From NCBI GenBank assembly GCA_020631475.1, contig JAHDHE010000012.1:1-37851 (forward strand): a stretch of DNA of 37,851 nucleotides. The letters run 5' to 3'. The position numbers and the translations under genes are program-made. The first letter of the stretch is position 1. Each line of letters opens with the position of its first letter. This DNA comes from Tenacibaculum sp. Its GTDB lineage: Bacteria; Bacteroidota; Bacteroidia; Flavobacteriales; Flavobacteriaceae. The notes beneath the pieces were generated by a model, which ran no database searches, was not told the origin of the DNA, and saw only the letters and a list, made by a program, of their open reading frames with translations. Below are positions 19,102 to 27,648 of the stretch, piece by piece.

Positions 19102-19563
19102 TTAAAATATGATCTTCACTTTTGCTTCTTTAATATCTTGATACGGCACTGTTACAGTTTTTTCTACCGTATGTTTTCCTTTACCTATTGGCTTAGGTTC
19201 TCTTGCTTTCCAAAACAATGTAATGTTATCATCTGTTGCTTCGGTTAACGTTCCTTCGAATTCTTCAGTTGCTGTTTTAACTTTTAAAATTCTACTAATA
19301 TTCTTTTTATACTGACGCTTTACAGTTAAAGGATGTGCAATATCTGGAGTGGTTACTTCTAAAGAAAAATCTTCTTCTTCTCTATCTAAATTATGTTCTA
19401 TATTTCTACTAATACGAACACATTCACTTAATGGCACACCAGAATCTCCATCAACAATTACTTTAATCTTGCTATTTGCTAAAAATTGCAAATCAATTAA
19501 ATACAACGATTCGTTCTCTTGCAAGGCTTCTTGTAATAATTCTTTTACTTTATCTTGATTCAT
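19102..19563 (-). CDS. rimP: Ribosome maturation factor RimP
   Basis: A 153-residue protein needed for 30S subunit maturation. The N-terminal domain includes KVIVDGDSGVPLSECVRISR (about 34-53) and EVTTPDIAHPL (about 68-78), a conserved RimP region; the C-terminal SH3-like barrel covers about 85-153. It is first in the rimP-nusA-infB operon. Its leader contains a terminator-like hairpin directly before the ATG at 19563. Confidence 0.95.
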   Translation of the reverse strand: MNQDKVKELLQEALQENESLYLIDLQFLANSKIKVIVDGDSGVPLSECVRISRNIEHNLDREEEDFSLEVTTPDIAHPLTVKRQYKKNISRILKVKTATEEFEGTLTEATDDNITLFWKAREPKPIGKGKHTVEKTVTVPYQDIKEAKVKIIF

Positions 19564-19570
19564 CCTAAGG

Positions 19571-19598
19571 TATAAAAAGAGGGGACTCTCGTCCCCTT
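19571..19598 (-). terminator. Terminator-like hairpin in the rimP leader (possible attenuator)
   Basis: On the minus strand GGGGAC and GTCCCC (19596-19591 and 19586-19581), extended by an A-T pair, pair around a GAGA loop (GNRA type) and are followed by CTTTTTATA. The T tract ends about 8 bp before the rimP start. The promoter at 19625-19656 lies upstream, so the hairpin is inside the operon's own leader and could cause regulated early termination. Confidence 0.7.
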
Positions 19599-19624
19599 CA
19601 TCTATCTAATTAATAAATTTGCTG

Positions 19625-19656
19625 CAAATATAGTAAGTTATTCATTAACACACAAA
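19625..19656 (-). promoter_or_regulatory. Promoter of the rimP-nusA-infB operon
   Basis: Minus strand: TTTG at 19656-19653 (-33) and TATATTTG at 19632-19625 (-7), separated by 20 bp, a full match to the Bacteroidota promoter pattern. Transcription would start near 19618, leaving a leader of about 55 nt with the hairpin. Confidence 0.75.
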
Positions 19657-19727
19657 CGTTAATCGCTTTCCTAATCAAAATGTTTTTCGTAAATTTAAAA
19701 CGCTATCTTACTTTAAATCTTTTTATT

Positions 19728-20555
19728 ATGAAAAAAATATTAGTTCCTACCGATTTCTCTAAGCCTTCTGAATACGCTTCTAAGTTAGCTTCAACCATAG
19801 GAAAAAACTCAGGTAGTGAAATACATTTGCTACACATGATAGAACTACCTACTGGGATAATTGACATGGGCGGAGGAAGTAACTTTAGCATACCTGAGAG
19901 CATGCTATACATAAGAAAAGTACGTGATAAATTACTAAACTACAAGCAAAAGTTTTTTCCGAAAAACGATAATATAAAACACGCAATTAGGTTCCAAAAT
20001 CCTTACGAAGGTATCCGTGATTACAGCAAGAAAATAAATGCTGACTTAATTGTTATGGGCTCAAAAGGACATACCGAATTAGAAGAAATGATTATTGGAT
20101 CGAACACTGAAAAAGTTGTAAGAAACTCTGAAATTCCTGTTTTAGTTACCAAAAAGGATGGAGAAAACTTCAATCCTAAAAATTTAATTTTTGCATCAAG
20201 CTTTAAACCTGAAAAAGACAAAGCTTTTAGTAATTTTTTAGATTTCGCTAACAGTTTTAATAGTAAAATACATTTGCTAAAAGTAAATACGCCTCATAAA
20301 TTTGAAAACACTCAACAAACCAAAGAGCGAATTAAAAATTTTGCAGAAAAACACAAACTCGATAACTACACCATAAACACTTATAATGATTCTTCTATTG
20401 AAACAGGTATTTTAAATTTTTCTAACGAAATAAATGCTGACATTATTGCTTTAGCTACGCATGGAAGAAGTGGTTTGTCTCATATTTTTAACGGAAGTAT
20501 TACTAAACATCTTTCAAAAAATGCAATAAAACCGATGCTTACTTTTAGGGTATAA
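19728..20555 (+). CDS. Tandem-domain universal stress protein
   Basis: A 275-residue cytoplasmic protein with two UspA domains (about 1-145 and 150-275). Both begin or end with the family's signatures: MKKILVPTDFSKPS at the start, GSKGHTELEEMIIGS near 105-120 (ATP-binding G-2x-G-9x-G(S) pattern), and ATHGRSGLSHIFNGS near 245-260. Both domains therefore may bind ATP. An upstream ATG at 19680 would add 16 hydrophobic residues before MKKILVPTDFS; the ATG at 19728 fits the family start and is preferred. It is divergent from the rimP operon and single-gene. Stress-related by family only. Confidence 0.9.
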   Translation: MKKILVPTDFSKPSEYASKLASTIGKNSGSEIHLLHMIELPTGIIDMGGGSNFSIPESMLYIRKVRDKLLNYKQKFFPKNDNIKHAIRFQNPYEGIRDYSKKINADLIVMGSKGHTELEEMIIGSNTEKVVRNSEIPVLVTKKDGENFNPKNLIFASSFKPEKDKAFSNFLDFANSFNSKIHLLKVNTPHKFENTQQTKERIKNFAEKHKLDNYTINTYNDSSIETGILNFSNEINADIIALATHGRSGLSHIFNGSITKHLSKNAIKPMLTFRV

Positions 20556-20574
20556 AAAAGTGTTAAACACTTTT
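20556..20574. terminator. Bidirectional terminator between convergent genes
   Basis: Arms AAAAGTGTT (20556-20564) and AACACTTTT (20566-20574) pair perfectly. The stem begins right after the Usp stop codon and overlaps the stop codon of the minus-strand hydrolase gene by two bases. Confidence 0.7.
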
Positions 20575-21634
20575 ATTTTGAATTCTTTTCAAGCCAAGTT
20601 TTGGTTCTTAACAGACTATTCTCTTTTATATCTTGCCAAAATAAGTTGATATCTCCAGCATGGTAATTTTTAAGAAAAGACATGAAAAAACGTGAGGGAA
20701 ATTTAGGATTAGTAGACCAAACCAAACCGTCTGTAATTTTAATTTTTAATGCTTGAGCATACATTTTTCCATTGCTGTATAAAAAACCTTTGTGTTGGTG
20801 TAGTTCTGTAGTTTTTTCAGAATTCCACGTAATTGGATTTGTAGTTACACTTCCCGAATACCTATCTTTATTTTTAGGTTTTTTTCCTTTTTTGTAGGTA
20901 TTCCACGCAACGAAACCTCCAGTTTGATTAGCAGAGGTCATTGGCTTAATGTTTTTAAACTCGTTTGGTTCAACTCGCACCCCTGGAATGTAAGCTGCTA
21001 TGAGTTTTTTAGCTAATGGCTTCTCATCAAAAAAATCTTTTAATAATTGTATTGCATGTGTAGTACCTTGACTATGCCCTACAATAATAATGGGACGTTT
21101 TTTATTATACTTTTTTAAGTAAACCTCAAAAGCACTCTCAACATCCTTATATGCTTCTTTCAATGCTTTTTCTCCTTCTTTTTTATAACCTTTAACAAAA
21201 GAACGGTAATGTGCCTGCCTGTAATACGGAACATAAACCTTACCTGTCTCTGCAAATGCAGATACTTGATACAGCACCGCTTTATTAAGTACTTTATCTT
21301 GTTGCCCTACATCGTTTACAGGCACGTTCCAGCGGCTATCATTTTTACTTGTATTTAATGTTGGATAAACATAAAATACATCAGCATTTAAAGTATCTAT
21401 TCTTGAAGATGCATACTTTTTAAAAACGTTCGAGTATTTCGAAGGCAATACTGCCCAAGAGCTTTCCAATTCGTAGTTAGGCTTTAATGATAAATTCTTA
21501 GATGAAAAAACCTTTGTATTATATGTAGATTTACAACTACTTAAAGAAAAAAGAAAAAACACCAACAACAAGTTGGTTAAAAATAATTTACTATTACAAA
21601 ACCAAATGGAAACTATTTTAAGAACAAGCTTCAT
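20573..21634 (-). CDS. DUF3089-family alpha/beta hydrolase, lipoprotein
   Basis: A 353-residue protein with a long hydrophobic N-terminus ending in lipobox SLSSC (Cys34), so it is probably lipid-anchored. DUF3089 features include DVFYVYPTLNT near 85-95, YVPYYRQAHYRS near 134-145, and the nucleophile elbow GHSQGT with Ser188. The family is predicted to have lipase/esterase-like hydrolase activity, but the substrate is unknown. The ATG directly follows the stop codon of the upstream acidic protein gene with no gap (TAAATG), so the two are translationally coupled. Confidence 0.85.
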   Translation of the reverse strand: MKLVLKIVSIWFCNSKLFLTNLLLVFFLFSLSSCKSTYNTKVFSSKNLSLKPNYELESSWAVLPSKYSNVFKKYASSRIDTLNADVFYVYPTLNTSKNDSRWNVPVNDVGQQDKVLNKAVLYQVSAFAETGKVYVPYYRQAHYRSFVKGYKKEGEKALKEAYKDVESAFEVYLKKYNKKRPIIIVGHSQGTTHAIQLLKDFFDEKPLAKKLIAAYIPGVRVEPNEFKNIKPMTSANQTGGFVAWNTYKKGKKPKNKDRYSGSVTTNPITWNSEKTTELHQHKGFLYSNGKMYAQALKIKITDGLVWSTNPKFPSRFFMSFLKNYHAGDINLFWQDIKENSLLRTKTWLEKNSK

Positions 21635-22441
21635 TTACGAGAATCTTCTTTCAATAATTTCAAATAATCGCGTTTCATATTCTTCTTTTTCAGCCCAATT
21701 ATAATCTGGTTTTATCATTTTATTGATAAATTTCTTTGCTTCTTTTTCTGTTTTAAAAGTATTTAACTGCGAAACCACTCTGTTAAAATCATTTTGATCT
21801 CCATCAAACAAATGCTTTACAAAAGCAATTCTATCATTTAAGCCTATTTGAATAGAGCTTTGCAAATGATCGTTTAATGATTTTTTAGGTTCTACTTTCG
21901 CAAACAAATCTGCCATTACATCTACAGAAATAGTATCTTGTAATTCATCTTCAAGAGTTGGTGTTTTTTTATCTCCAACATCTTTTACATCATTTTTTGT
22001 AGTATTTGAATCTTCAAAAATTAACGATTTTAATTCATCAAAAGGCTGCTCTATAATTTCTTCAACAAGTTTTAAATCTACATCATCTTCGATTATTTCA
22101 TTAATAACATCGTCTGCAATATCTTCGGCTTCTACCTCTATAGCTTCTTTTAAATCATCTAATTGATGAACAACAACCTCATCTTCTTCTACTAAAAACT
22201 CTTCTATTTTATTTTCCTCAACCCTTTTCTCTTCGGCTAACAAAATATCTTGCAACAACTCCTCCTTCATTTTAGATGGATTTGGAGTATTATTAATATA
22301 CTCTTCTACATAAGCTAAAACCGAAAGCTTTTCATAAACCTCGTATGCTTTCTGTTTTAACACAAACACATCTTCCTTATTTTTCATTTGTAAAATACTG
22401 TGTGCTAAACTGGTTAAATCTGATGCGAGTTTTTTGTGCAT
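21635..22441 (-). CDS. Acidic conserved protein of unknown function
   Basis: A 268-residue cytoplasmic protein with no signal peptide. The N-terminal helix-rich part (1-60) is followed by a very acidic central stretch (about 65-185, rich in Glu, Asp, Ile and Val). A C-terminal conserved-looking domain follows (about 190-268: SSIQIGLNDRIAFVKHLFDG, then VVSQLNTFKTEKEAKKFI). I do not recognise a named family. It is divergent from tdk with about 100 bp between them and is directly coupled to the hydrolase downstream. The acidic centre suggests a disordered linker or protein-binding part. Confidence 0.8.
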   Translation of the reverse strand: MHKKLASDLTSLAHSILQMKNKEDVFVLKQKAYEVYEKLSVLAYVEEYINNTPNPSKMKEELLQDILLAEEKRVEENKIEEFLVEEDEVVVHQLDDLKEAIEVEAEDIADDVINEIIEDDVDLKLVEEIIEQPFDELKSLIFEDSNTTKNDVKDVGDKKTPTLEDELQDTISVDVMADLFAKVEPKKSLNDHLQSSIQIGLNDRIAFVKHLFDGDQNDFNRVVSQLNTFKTEKEAKKFINKMIKPDYNWAEKEEYETRLFEIIERRFS

Positions 22442-22481
22442 AAGTTGTTGTTTGATTTTAATTTTTGCTGCTAAATTTTAA

Positions 22482-22489
22482 TAAATTTG
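22482..22489 (+). promoter_or_regulatory. -7 element of the tdk-alr transcript
   Basis: TAAATTTG is an exact match to TAnnTTTG, 53 bp before the tdk ATG. No TTTG at the expected -33 spacing was found. Confidence 0.5.
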
Positions 22490-22542
22490 TTCCTTATTCG
22501 AAAGTAACACAAAAATCAATAATTAGAGCTTAAAATTACAAA

Positions 22543-23154
22543 ATGTTTCTTGAAAATACAGTAAATCATACAGAACAATTTGGTTGGATTGAGGTAATTT
22601 GCGGCTCAATGTTTTCGGGTAAAACCGAAGAATTAATTCGTAGACTTAAACGCGCGCAGTTTGCAAAACAGCGCGTTGAAATTTTTAAACCATCGGTAGA
22701 TACTCGTTATGACGATGAAGAAGTAGTGTCTCACAACGATAGCAGAATCCGATCAACACCCGTACCAGCCTCATCTAATATTCGTTTATTAGCAAACAAC
22801 GTTGATGTTGTTGGAATTGATGAAGCCCAGTTTTTCGACGATGAAATTGTAGCGGTCTGTAATGATTTAGCCAATAGAGGTATTCGTGTTATTGTTGCTG
22901 GCTTAGATATGGATTTTAAAGGAAATCCTTTTGGACCCATGCCTGCTTTAATGGCAACTGCAGAATATGTAACTAAAGTACATGCCGTTTGCACTCACAC
23001 TGGTAATTTAGCGCACTATAGTTATAGAAAAGCTCAGAGTGACGACTTAGTTTTATTAGGTGAAACTCAAGAATACGAACCTTTAAGTAGAGCTGCTTAC
23101 TACAAAGCAATACAAGAACAAAATACAAAGAAAGAATCTTTACCTGATGAATAA
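22543..23154 (+). CDS. tdk: Thymidine kinase (type II)
   Basis: A 203-residue salvage enzyme that phosphorylates thymidine with ATP. The P-loop [10 protein letters not shown] (21-30), IDEAQFF with catalytic Glu94 (92-98), and C-terminal substrate lasso region (HYSYRKAQ) are all present. Typical type II enzymes carry two CxxC pairs for structural zinc; here the usual 'AVC..C' place reads AVCTHTGN, so the metal site appears lost. It overlaps alr by 8 bp, which implies translational coupling. Confidence 0.95.
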   Translation: MFLENTVNHTEQFGWIEVICGSMFSGKTEELIRRLKRAQFAKQRVEIFKPSVDTRYDDEEVVSHNDSRIRSTPVPASSNIRLLANNVDVVGIDEAQFFDDEIVAVCNDLANRGIRVIVAGLDMDFKGNPFGPMPALMATAEYVTKVHAVCTHTGNLAHYSYRKAQSDDLVLLGETQEYEPLSRAAYYKAIQEQNTKKESLPDE

Positions 23155-24247
23155 CCACGTAACAGTTTTAGAGATTAACACTGACGCTTTACAGCACAAT
23201 CTTAATTATTTTAAACAAAAATTAAACTCTAAAACTAAAATTTTAGCAGTCGTTAAAGCTTTTGGATACGGAAGCGAATCTGTTGAAATTGCAAAATTTC
23301 TTCAAGACAAGGTTGATTATTTTGCTGTTGCTTATGCTAACGAAGGAATTATTTTACGTGAAGCAGGGATTAAAACACCTATATTAGTTTTACACCCACA
23401 AATTCAGAATTTAAAAGAAATTGTTAAGTATAGACTAGAACCTAACTTGTACAATTTTAAAATACTAGATGCTTTTCTACATTTAGCTGATGAAAAACCT
23501 TTAATGAACTACCCTGTACATATTAAATTTAATACAGGATTAAACAGGTTAGGTTTTTGGCACACAGATGTACCAGCAATTCTTACACAATTAAAGCAAT
23601 CTAACAACATAAAAGTGGCTTCAGTTTTTTCTCATTTAGCTGCTAGTGAAGATGCTAACGAGCAAGAATTTACGGTAGGACAAATTAACAACTTTGCCTA
23701 CATTGTAAAACAGATATATGCTCATTTAGGATACGAACCAATGATTCATATTTTAAACACTTCAGGGGTTATAAATTATCCACAAGCTCAATTTGACATG
23801 GTTCGTTTAGGTATTGGGTTATATGGATTTGGAAACAACGAACAAGAAACTAGTCAATTAAAAAATACACATACATTAAAATCTATCATCTCCCAAATAA
23901 ATATTGTTCAACCTGGTGAAACTGTTGGCTACAACAGAGCTTTTGTTGCTAATAAAATAACTCGAAGTGCAACAATACCTATTGGGCATGCAGATGGAAT
24001 ATCAAGAAAATTAGGAAACGAAGAAGGTTTTGTTATGATTAACAATCAACCTGCACCAATTATTGGAAATGTTTGTATGGATATGATTATGGTTGATGTA
24101 ACAAAAATAGATTGTAAGGAAGGTAACGAAGTAATTCTTTTTAACCATCAACAGCATATCGAATTTATGGCGCATAAATGCGAAACAATTCCTTATGAAA
24201 TACTTACCGCTATATCACAAAGAGTAAAAAGATTGGTTAAGAACTAA
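23147..24247 (+). CDS. alr: Alanine racemase
   Basis: A 366-residue PLP enzyme that makes D-alanine for peptidoglycan. The PLP lysine is Lys37 in VVKAFGYG (commonly VVKANAYG), the second catalytic residue is Tyr262 in VGYNRAF, and [13 protein letters not shown] is the usual active-site loop. RLGIGLYGF lies at about 224-232. Length is normal. The start overlaps the tdk end by 8 bp, and mscL follows after 44 bp, so the three likely form one transcript. Confidence 0.95.
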   Translation: MNNHVTVLEINTDALQHNLNYFKQKLNSKTKILAVVKAFGYGSESVEIAKFLQDKVDYFAVAYANEGIILREAGIKTPILVLHPQIQNLKEIVKYRLEPNLYNFKILDAFLHLADEKPLMNYPVHIKFNTGLNRLGFWHTDVPAILTQLKQSNNIKVASVFSHLAASEDANEQEFTVGQINNFAYIVKQIYAHLGYEPMIHILNTSGVINYPQAQFDMVRLGIGLYGFGNNEQETSQLKNTHTLKSIISQINIVQPGETVGYNRAFVANKITRSATIPIGHADGISRKLGNEEGFVMINNQPAPIIGNVCMDMIMVDVTKIDCKEGNEVILFNHQQHIEFMAHKCETIPYEILTAISQRVKRLVKN

Positions 24248-24291
24248 TTTTTTTATATTTTTTAATTCAATTAACTATTAAAATCAAAAAT

Positions 24292-24702
24292 ATGGGAATG
24301 CTCAAAGAGTTTAAAGACTTTGCAATGAAAGGTAATTTAGTTGACATTGCAGTAGGTTTTGTTATGGGTGCCGCTTTTAACAAAGTAGTTGCTTCATTTA
24401 CAGGAGGAATAGTTTCACCTCTTATCGGATTATTATTTAATGCCGACTTTAAAGATTTAAAATACATTGTTAAAGAAGGAGTTGCAGACGATGCTGGTAA
24501 AATAACTGGCGAGGTAGCTGTAATGTATGGTGAGTTTTTAACTAATGTTATCGACTTTATTATTGTAGCTCTAGTAATGTTTATGATTGTAAAAGGAGTT
24601 AACGCAATGAAGAAAAAAGAAGCACCAGCTCCTGAAGCTCCAAAAGGACCTTCTCAAGAAGACTTATTAGCTGAAATTAGAGACTTGTTAAAAAAACAAT
24701 AA
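24292..24702 (+). CDS. mscL: Large-conductance mechanosensitive channel
   Basis: A 136-residue inner-membrane channel that opens under membrane tension to release solutes. The N-terminal amphipathic helix is MLKEFKDFAMKG. TM1 (about 17-45) contains DIAVGFVMGAAFNKVVASF, TM2 (about 78-102) contains FLTNVIDFIIVALVMFMIVK, and the C-terminal helix is charged (EDLLAEIRDLLKKQ). Length is normal. It is last in the tdk-alr-mscL run and ends at a terminator. Confidence 0.96.
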   Translation: MGMLKEFKDFAMKGNLVDIAVGFVMGAAFNKVVASFTGGIVSPLIGLLFNADFKDLKYIVKEGVADDAGKITGEVAVMYGEFLTNVIDFIIVALVMFMIVKGVNAMKKKEAPAPEAPKGPSQEDLLAEIRDLLKKQ

Positions 24703-24723
24703 CTAATTAATCTAATTGATTAT

Positions 24724-24756
24724 AAAAAAGGAGATGAATAATTCATCTCCTTTTTT
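24724..24756. terminator. Bidirectional terminator between mscL and the AhpD-like gene
   Basis: Two 16-bp arms (24724-24739 and 24741-24756, AAAAAAGGAGATGAAT type) pair perfectly around one base, with A and T tracts on the two sides. It lies between convergent stop codons at 24702 and 24775. Confidence 0.9.
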
Positions 24757-24774
24757 CTTTGCTTTTATTTTACA

Positions 24775-25365
24775 TTAAACATGTTTTCCTTTTTCCCATC
24801 CATGTTTACCTAAGTATTGGTTTCCAGACTCAACAGCTCCATCTTCAATAGAAGTTCCCATAGAATCATTCCAACGATTTAAATACCCAAAAAGAGAAAT
24901 TACACCTAGCATTTCTACAATTTCTCCTTCATCCCAATATTTATATAATTCTGTTTTAATTTTCTCATCAACCATATTTGGCACCATAGAAGCTGCTAAC
25001 GAAAAATCTAAAGCAGCACGTTCTGCATCAGAAAAAGCAGCATGTGTTTTGTATTCCCAAATATTATCTAATTGCTCTTGCTCTGCTCCATAACGTTCAG
25101 CAGCTCTAATTGCATGTGCTTGACAATATCTACAACCTGTAGCGTTACTTGAAACCCAAGCAATCATTCTTTTTAATGCAGAAGTTACACGTCCTTCATT
25201 TGCCATAACTGCTTTATTTAAATTAATAAACGCTTTTGAAATGGCTGGGCGACGCTGCATTGTTAATACCGAATTAGGACAAAACCCTAATGTTTCATTA
25301 AAAAATTCTGCTAATTCTTTTGTTTCAATATCATGATCTGCTGATAAAGGTGTTACTAATGGCAT
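24775..25365 (-). CDS. Carboxymuconolactone decarboxylase/AhpD-like peroxidase-related protein
   Basis: A 196-residue all-helical protein of the CMD/AhpD superfamily. The redox motif is present as ATGCRYCQAHAIRAAERYG (CxxC with the following His), and SDAERAALDFSLAAS is the usual downstream helix. Members act as thiol peroxidases or as electron donors to peroxiredoxins. It is divergent from an OsmC-family gene, which fits a small thiol-peroxide defence pair. No signal peptide; cytoplasmic. Confidence 0.88.
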   Translation of the reverse strand: MPLVTPLSADHDIETKELAEFFNETLGFCPNSVLTMQRRPAISKAFINLNKAVMANEGRVTSALKRMIAWVSSNATGCRYCQAHAIRAAERYGAEQEQLDNIWEYKTHAAFSDAERAALDFSLAASMVPNMVDEKIKTELYKYWDEGEIVEMLGVISLFGYLNRWNDSMGTSIEDGAVESGNQYLGKHGWEKGKHV

Positions 25366-25423
25366 AGTTTTATGTTTTAATTAATCGCTTTTTATAGTAA
25401 GTTTGTGTAATCGTACAATAATT

Positions 25424-25435
25424 TTTGTCGACAAA
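25424..25435. promoter_or_regulatory. Perfect 12-bp palindrome between the AhpD-like and OsmC-like genes
   Basis: TTTGTCGACAAA lies 59 bp before the AhpD-like start and 33 bp before the OsmC-like start. Its position in the short divergent region would suit a shared regulator, but no known consensus is matched. Confidence 0.35.
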
Positions 25436-25468
25436 CACAAAACAACTTACGCAAGAAACAAAAAAAAT

Positions 25469-25894
25469 ATGGCATCACATACAGTTACCACAGTTTGGAA
25501 AGAAAATATGCAATTTGAAACAGATAATCCGAGTGGACATAAAGTTCTTATCGATACATCTGAAGAAAACGGAGGAAACAATTCTGGCTTAGGTCCAAAA
25601 GCAATGATGCTATCTGCATTAGCAGGATGCTCTGGATTAGATGTTGTTTCTTTATTAAAAAAAATGCGAACAGAAATTATTGATTTTAAAATGGAAGTTA
25701 CTGGTGAATTAACCGAAGAACATCCAAAATATTATAATAAAGTTTCTATTGATTATCATTTTTATGGCACCGATTTAGATGAGGATAAAATAAATAAAGC
25801 CGTAAATTTATCAATAGAAAAATATTGCGGAGTGATGGAAATGTTTAGAAAATTTGCTGACGTGACAACAAACATTCACTTTCACAATAAGTAA
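25469..25894 (+). CDS. OsmC-family peroxiredoxin
   Basis: A 141-residue protein. Both family cysteines are present: LSALAGCSGLDVVSLLKKM (reactive Cys) and SIEKYCGVMEMF (second Cys). GPKAMMLSALAGC is the usual lead-in. OsmC proteins reduce organic hydroperoxides or bind reactive thiols in the cytoplasm. An upstream ATG at 25403 would add 22 polar residues; the ATG at 25469 (MASHTVTTVWK) fits the family and is preferred. recJ begins 15 bp after its stop codon, so the two are co-transcribed. Confidence 0.88.
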   Translation: MASHTVTTVWKENMQFETDNPSGHKVLIDTSEENGGNNSGLGPKAMMLSALAGCSGLDVVSLLKKMRTEIIDFKMEVTGELTEEHPKYYNKVSIDYHFYGTDLDEDKINKAVNLSIEKYCGVMEMFRKFADVTTNIHFHNK

Positions 25895-25908
25895 AAGTAA
25901 TAATTACT

Positions 25909-27594
25909 ATGCGCTGGAAATTAAAACCAGAACCCAATAAAGAAAAAGTAGCTAATCTTTCTAAAGAATTATCAATAGATAAAACTTTGGCTAAAATTTT
26001 AGCGCAACGTAATATTGATACGTTTGATAAAGCAAAAAAATTTTTTCGTCCTTCTTTAGAAGATTTACATAATCCTTTTTTGATGAAAGACATGGAGATT
26101 GCTGTAAAAAGAATTGAAAAAGCAATTGCTAATAACGAAAATATTTTAGTTTTTGGCGATTATGATGTAGACGGAACAACAGCTGTTTCTTTAATGTCTT
26201 CTTACTTAAAGACAATCCATCCAAATATTGCAACTTATATTCCTGATAGATATGAAGAAGGATACGGAGTTTCTTACATGGGAATTGATTTTGCTGCTGA
26301 CAATGATTTTTCTTTAATTATTGCATTAGATTGCGGTATAAAAGCAATCGAAAAAGTTGCTTATGCAAGTAATAAAAACATCGATTTTATTATTTGTGAT
26401 CATCACAAACCTGGATTAGAAATTCCGAAAGCTGTTGCTGTTTTAAATCCGAAGCAAATAGATTGTAATTATCCTTATGATGAGTTATGTGGTTGTGGAG
26501 TTGGCTTTAAATTAATTCAAGCTTTAGCTTCGAAAAGAAATCAAACTATTGATGATTTAGTTGGTTATTTAGACTTAGTTGCAACTGCAATTGCCGCAGA
26601 CATTGTTCCGATGACAGGTGAAAATAGAACCTTAGCTTATTGGGGTTTACAAGTAATTAATTCGCAGCCAAGAAACGGAATTAAAGCAATTATTCATCAA
26701 TTAGATAAAAAAGAACTTACAATTACAGATGTTGTTTTTATTATCGCTCCGCGGATAAATGCCGCTGGAAGAATGAAACACGGAAATCATGCAGTTGAAT
26801 TATTAACTGAAATGGATTTTGACTCAGCAGTTGAGTTTGCTTCATCAATAGAAAAATTTAATTCAGATAGAAAAGAATTAGATAAAAAAATTACTCAAGA
26901 AGCTTTGCTTCAGATTGAAACTAATAAGGAAACTGAGAGATACACTTCGGTAGTTTATGATGAGAATTGGCACAAAGGTGTAATCGGAATTGTTGCTTCT
27001 CGCTTGATTGAAACTTATTACAGACCTACTTTAGTATTTACCAAAAGTGGCAATAAATTAGCAGCATCAGCAAGATCGGTGAAAGGGTTTGATGTGTACA
27101 ATGCACTTGAGCAATGTTCTGAATTTATTGAGCAATTTGGCGGACATAAATACGCTGCTGGTTTAACTTTACTACCTGAACAATATCAAAACTTCAAAAA
27201 TAAATTTGAAGAAGTTGTTTCTTCAACAATTGATAAAGACTTACTAGTTCCAGAAATAACGATTGATACAGAAATTGATTTATCAGAAATTACTCCTAAG
27301 TTTTATAGAATCATTCAACAAATGGCTCCTTTTGGACCTCTAAATATGAAACCAGTTTTTTCGACTACTTCAGTAAGAGATAATGGTTATGGGAAACAAG
27401 TTGGCGCAGATAAAAGTCATTTAAAACTGAATATTATTTATGGTTCTGACAAAAAAACCTATGGTGCTATTGGCTTTGGATTAGGTGATAAGTTATCTTT
27501 AGTCCAAAATGATTTTGACATTGTATACACACTAGATGAAAACACATGGAATAATTACACTTCTATTCAACTTGCTTTAAAAGATTTAAAATAA
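25909..27594 (+). CDS. recJ: Single-stranded-DNA-specific exonuclease RecJ
   Basis: A 561-residue 5'-3' ssDNA exonuclease of the DHH family used in recombination and mismatch repair. GDYDVDGT (Asp84, Asp86 and Asp88) and CDHHKP (Asp164-His165-His166) are the metal-binding motifs. INAAGRMKHG marks the end of the DHH domain, and DHHA1 carries the FGGHKYAAGLTL motif at about 412-424. The C-terminal OB domain follows. Length matches the shorter RecJ form. Its stop codon lies in the left arm of an inverted repeat that precedes the next gene. Confidence 0.96.
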   Translation: MRWKLKPEPNKEKVANLSKELSIDKTLAKILAQRNIDTFDKAKKFFRPSLEDLHNPFLMKDMEIAVKRIEKAIANNENILVFGDYDVDGTTAVSLMSSYLKTIHPNIATYIPDRYEEGYGVSYMGIDFAADNDFSLIIALDCGIKAIEKVAYASNKNIDFIICDHHKPGLEIPKAVAVLNPKQIDCNYPYDELCGCGVGFKLIQALASKRNQTIDDLVGYLDLVATAIAADIVPMTGENRTLAYWGLQVINSQPRNGIKAIIHQLDKKELTITDVVFIIAPRINAAGRMKHGNHAVELLTEMDFDSAVEFASSIEKFNSDRKELDKKITQEALLQIETNKETERYTSVVYDENWHKGVIGIVASRLIETYYRPTLVFTKSGNKLAASARSVKGFDVYNALEQCSEFIEQFGGHKYAAGLTLLPEQYQNFKNKFEEVVSSTIDKDLLVPEITIDTEIDLSEITPKFYRIIQQMAPFGPLNMKPVFSTTSVRDNGYGKQVGADKSHLKLNIIYGSDKKTYGAIGFGLGDKLSLVQNDFDIVYTLDENTWNNYTSIQLALKDLK

Positions 27595-27623
27595 TTTATT
27601 TAGAATAAATCTAAATAAATTAT
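27591..27623. promoter_or_regulatory. Operator-like inverted repeat at the promoter of the small Cys-cluster gene
   Basis: Two 14-bp arms (27591-27604 and 27610-27623) are exact reverse complements around ATAAA, giving a core TTTAGA-N5-TCTAAA. The right arm touches the -7 element at 27623-27630. The core resembles iron-regulator-type sites and the TTTAG/CTAAA half-sites of the palindrome at 6179-6216, but with a different spacing. A repressor site is the likely reading; terminator function is less likely because no T tract follows. Confidence 0.6.
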
Positions 27624-27630
27624 ATATTTG
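27623..27630 (+). promoter_or_regulatory. -7 element for the small Cys-cluster gene
   Basis: TATATTTG, an exact TAnnTTTG match, ends 18 bp before the ATG at 27649. The alternative start at 27628 would lie inside this element, which supports the ATG at 27649. Confidence 0.65.
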
Positions 27631-27648
27631 TTTCTATATACAAGTAAT

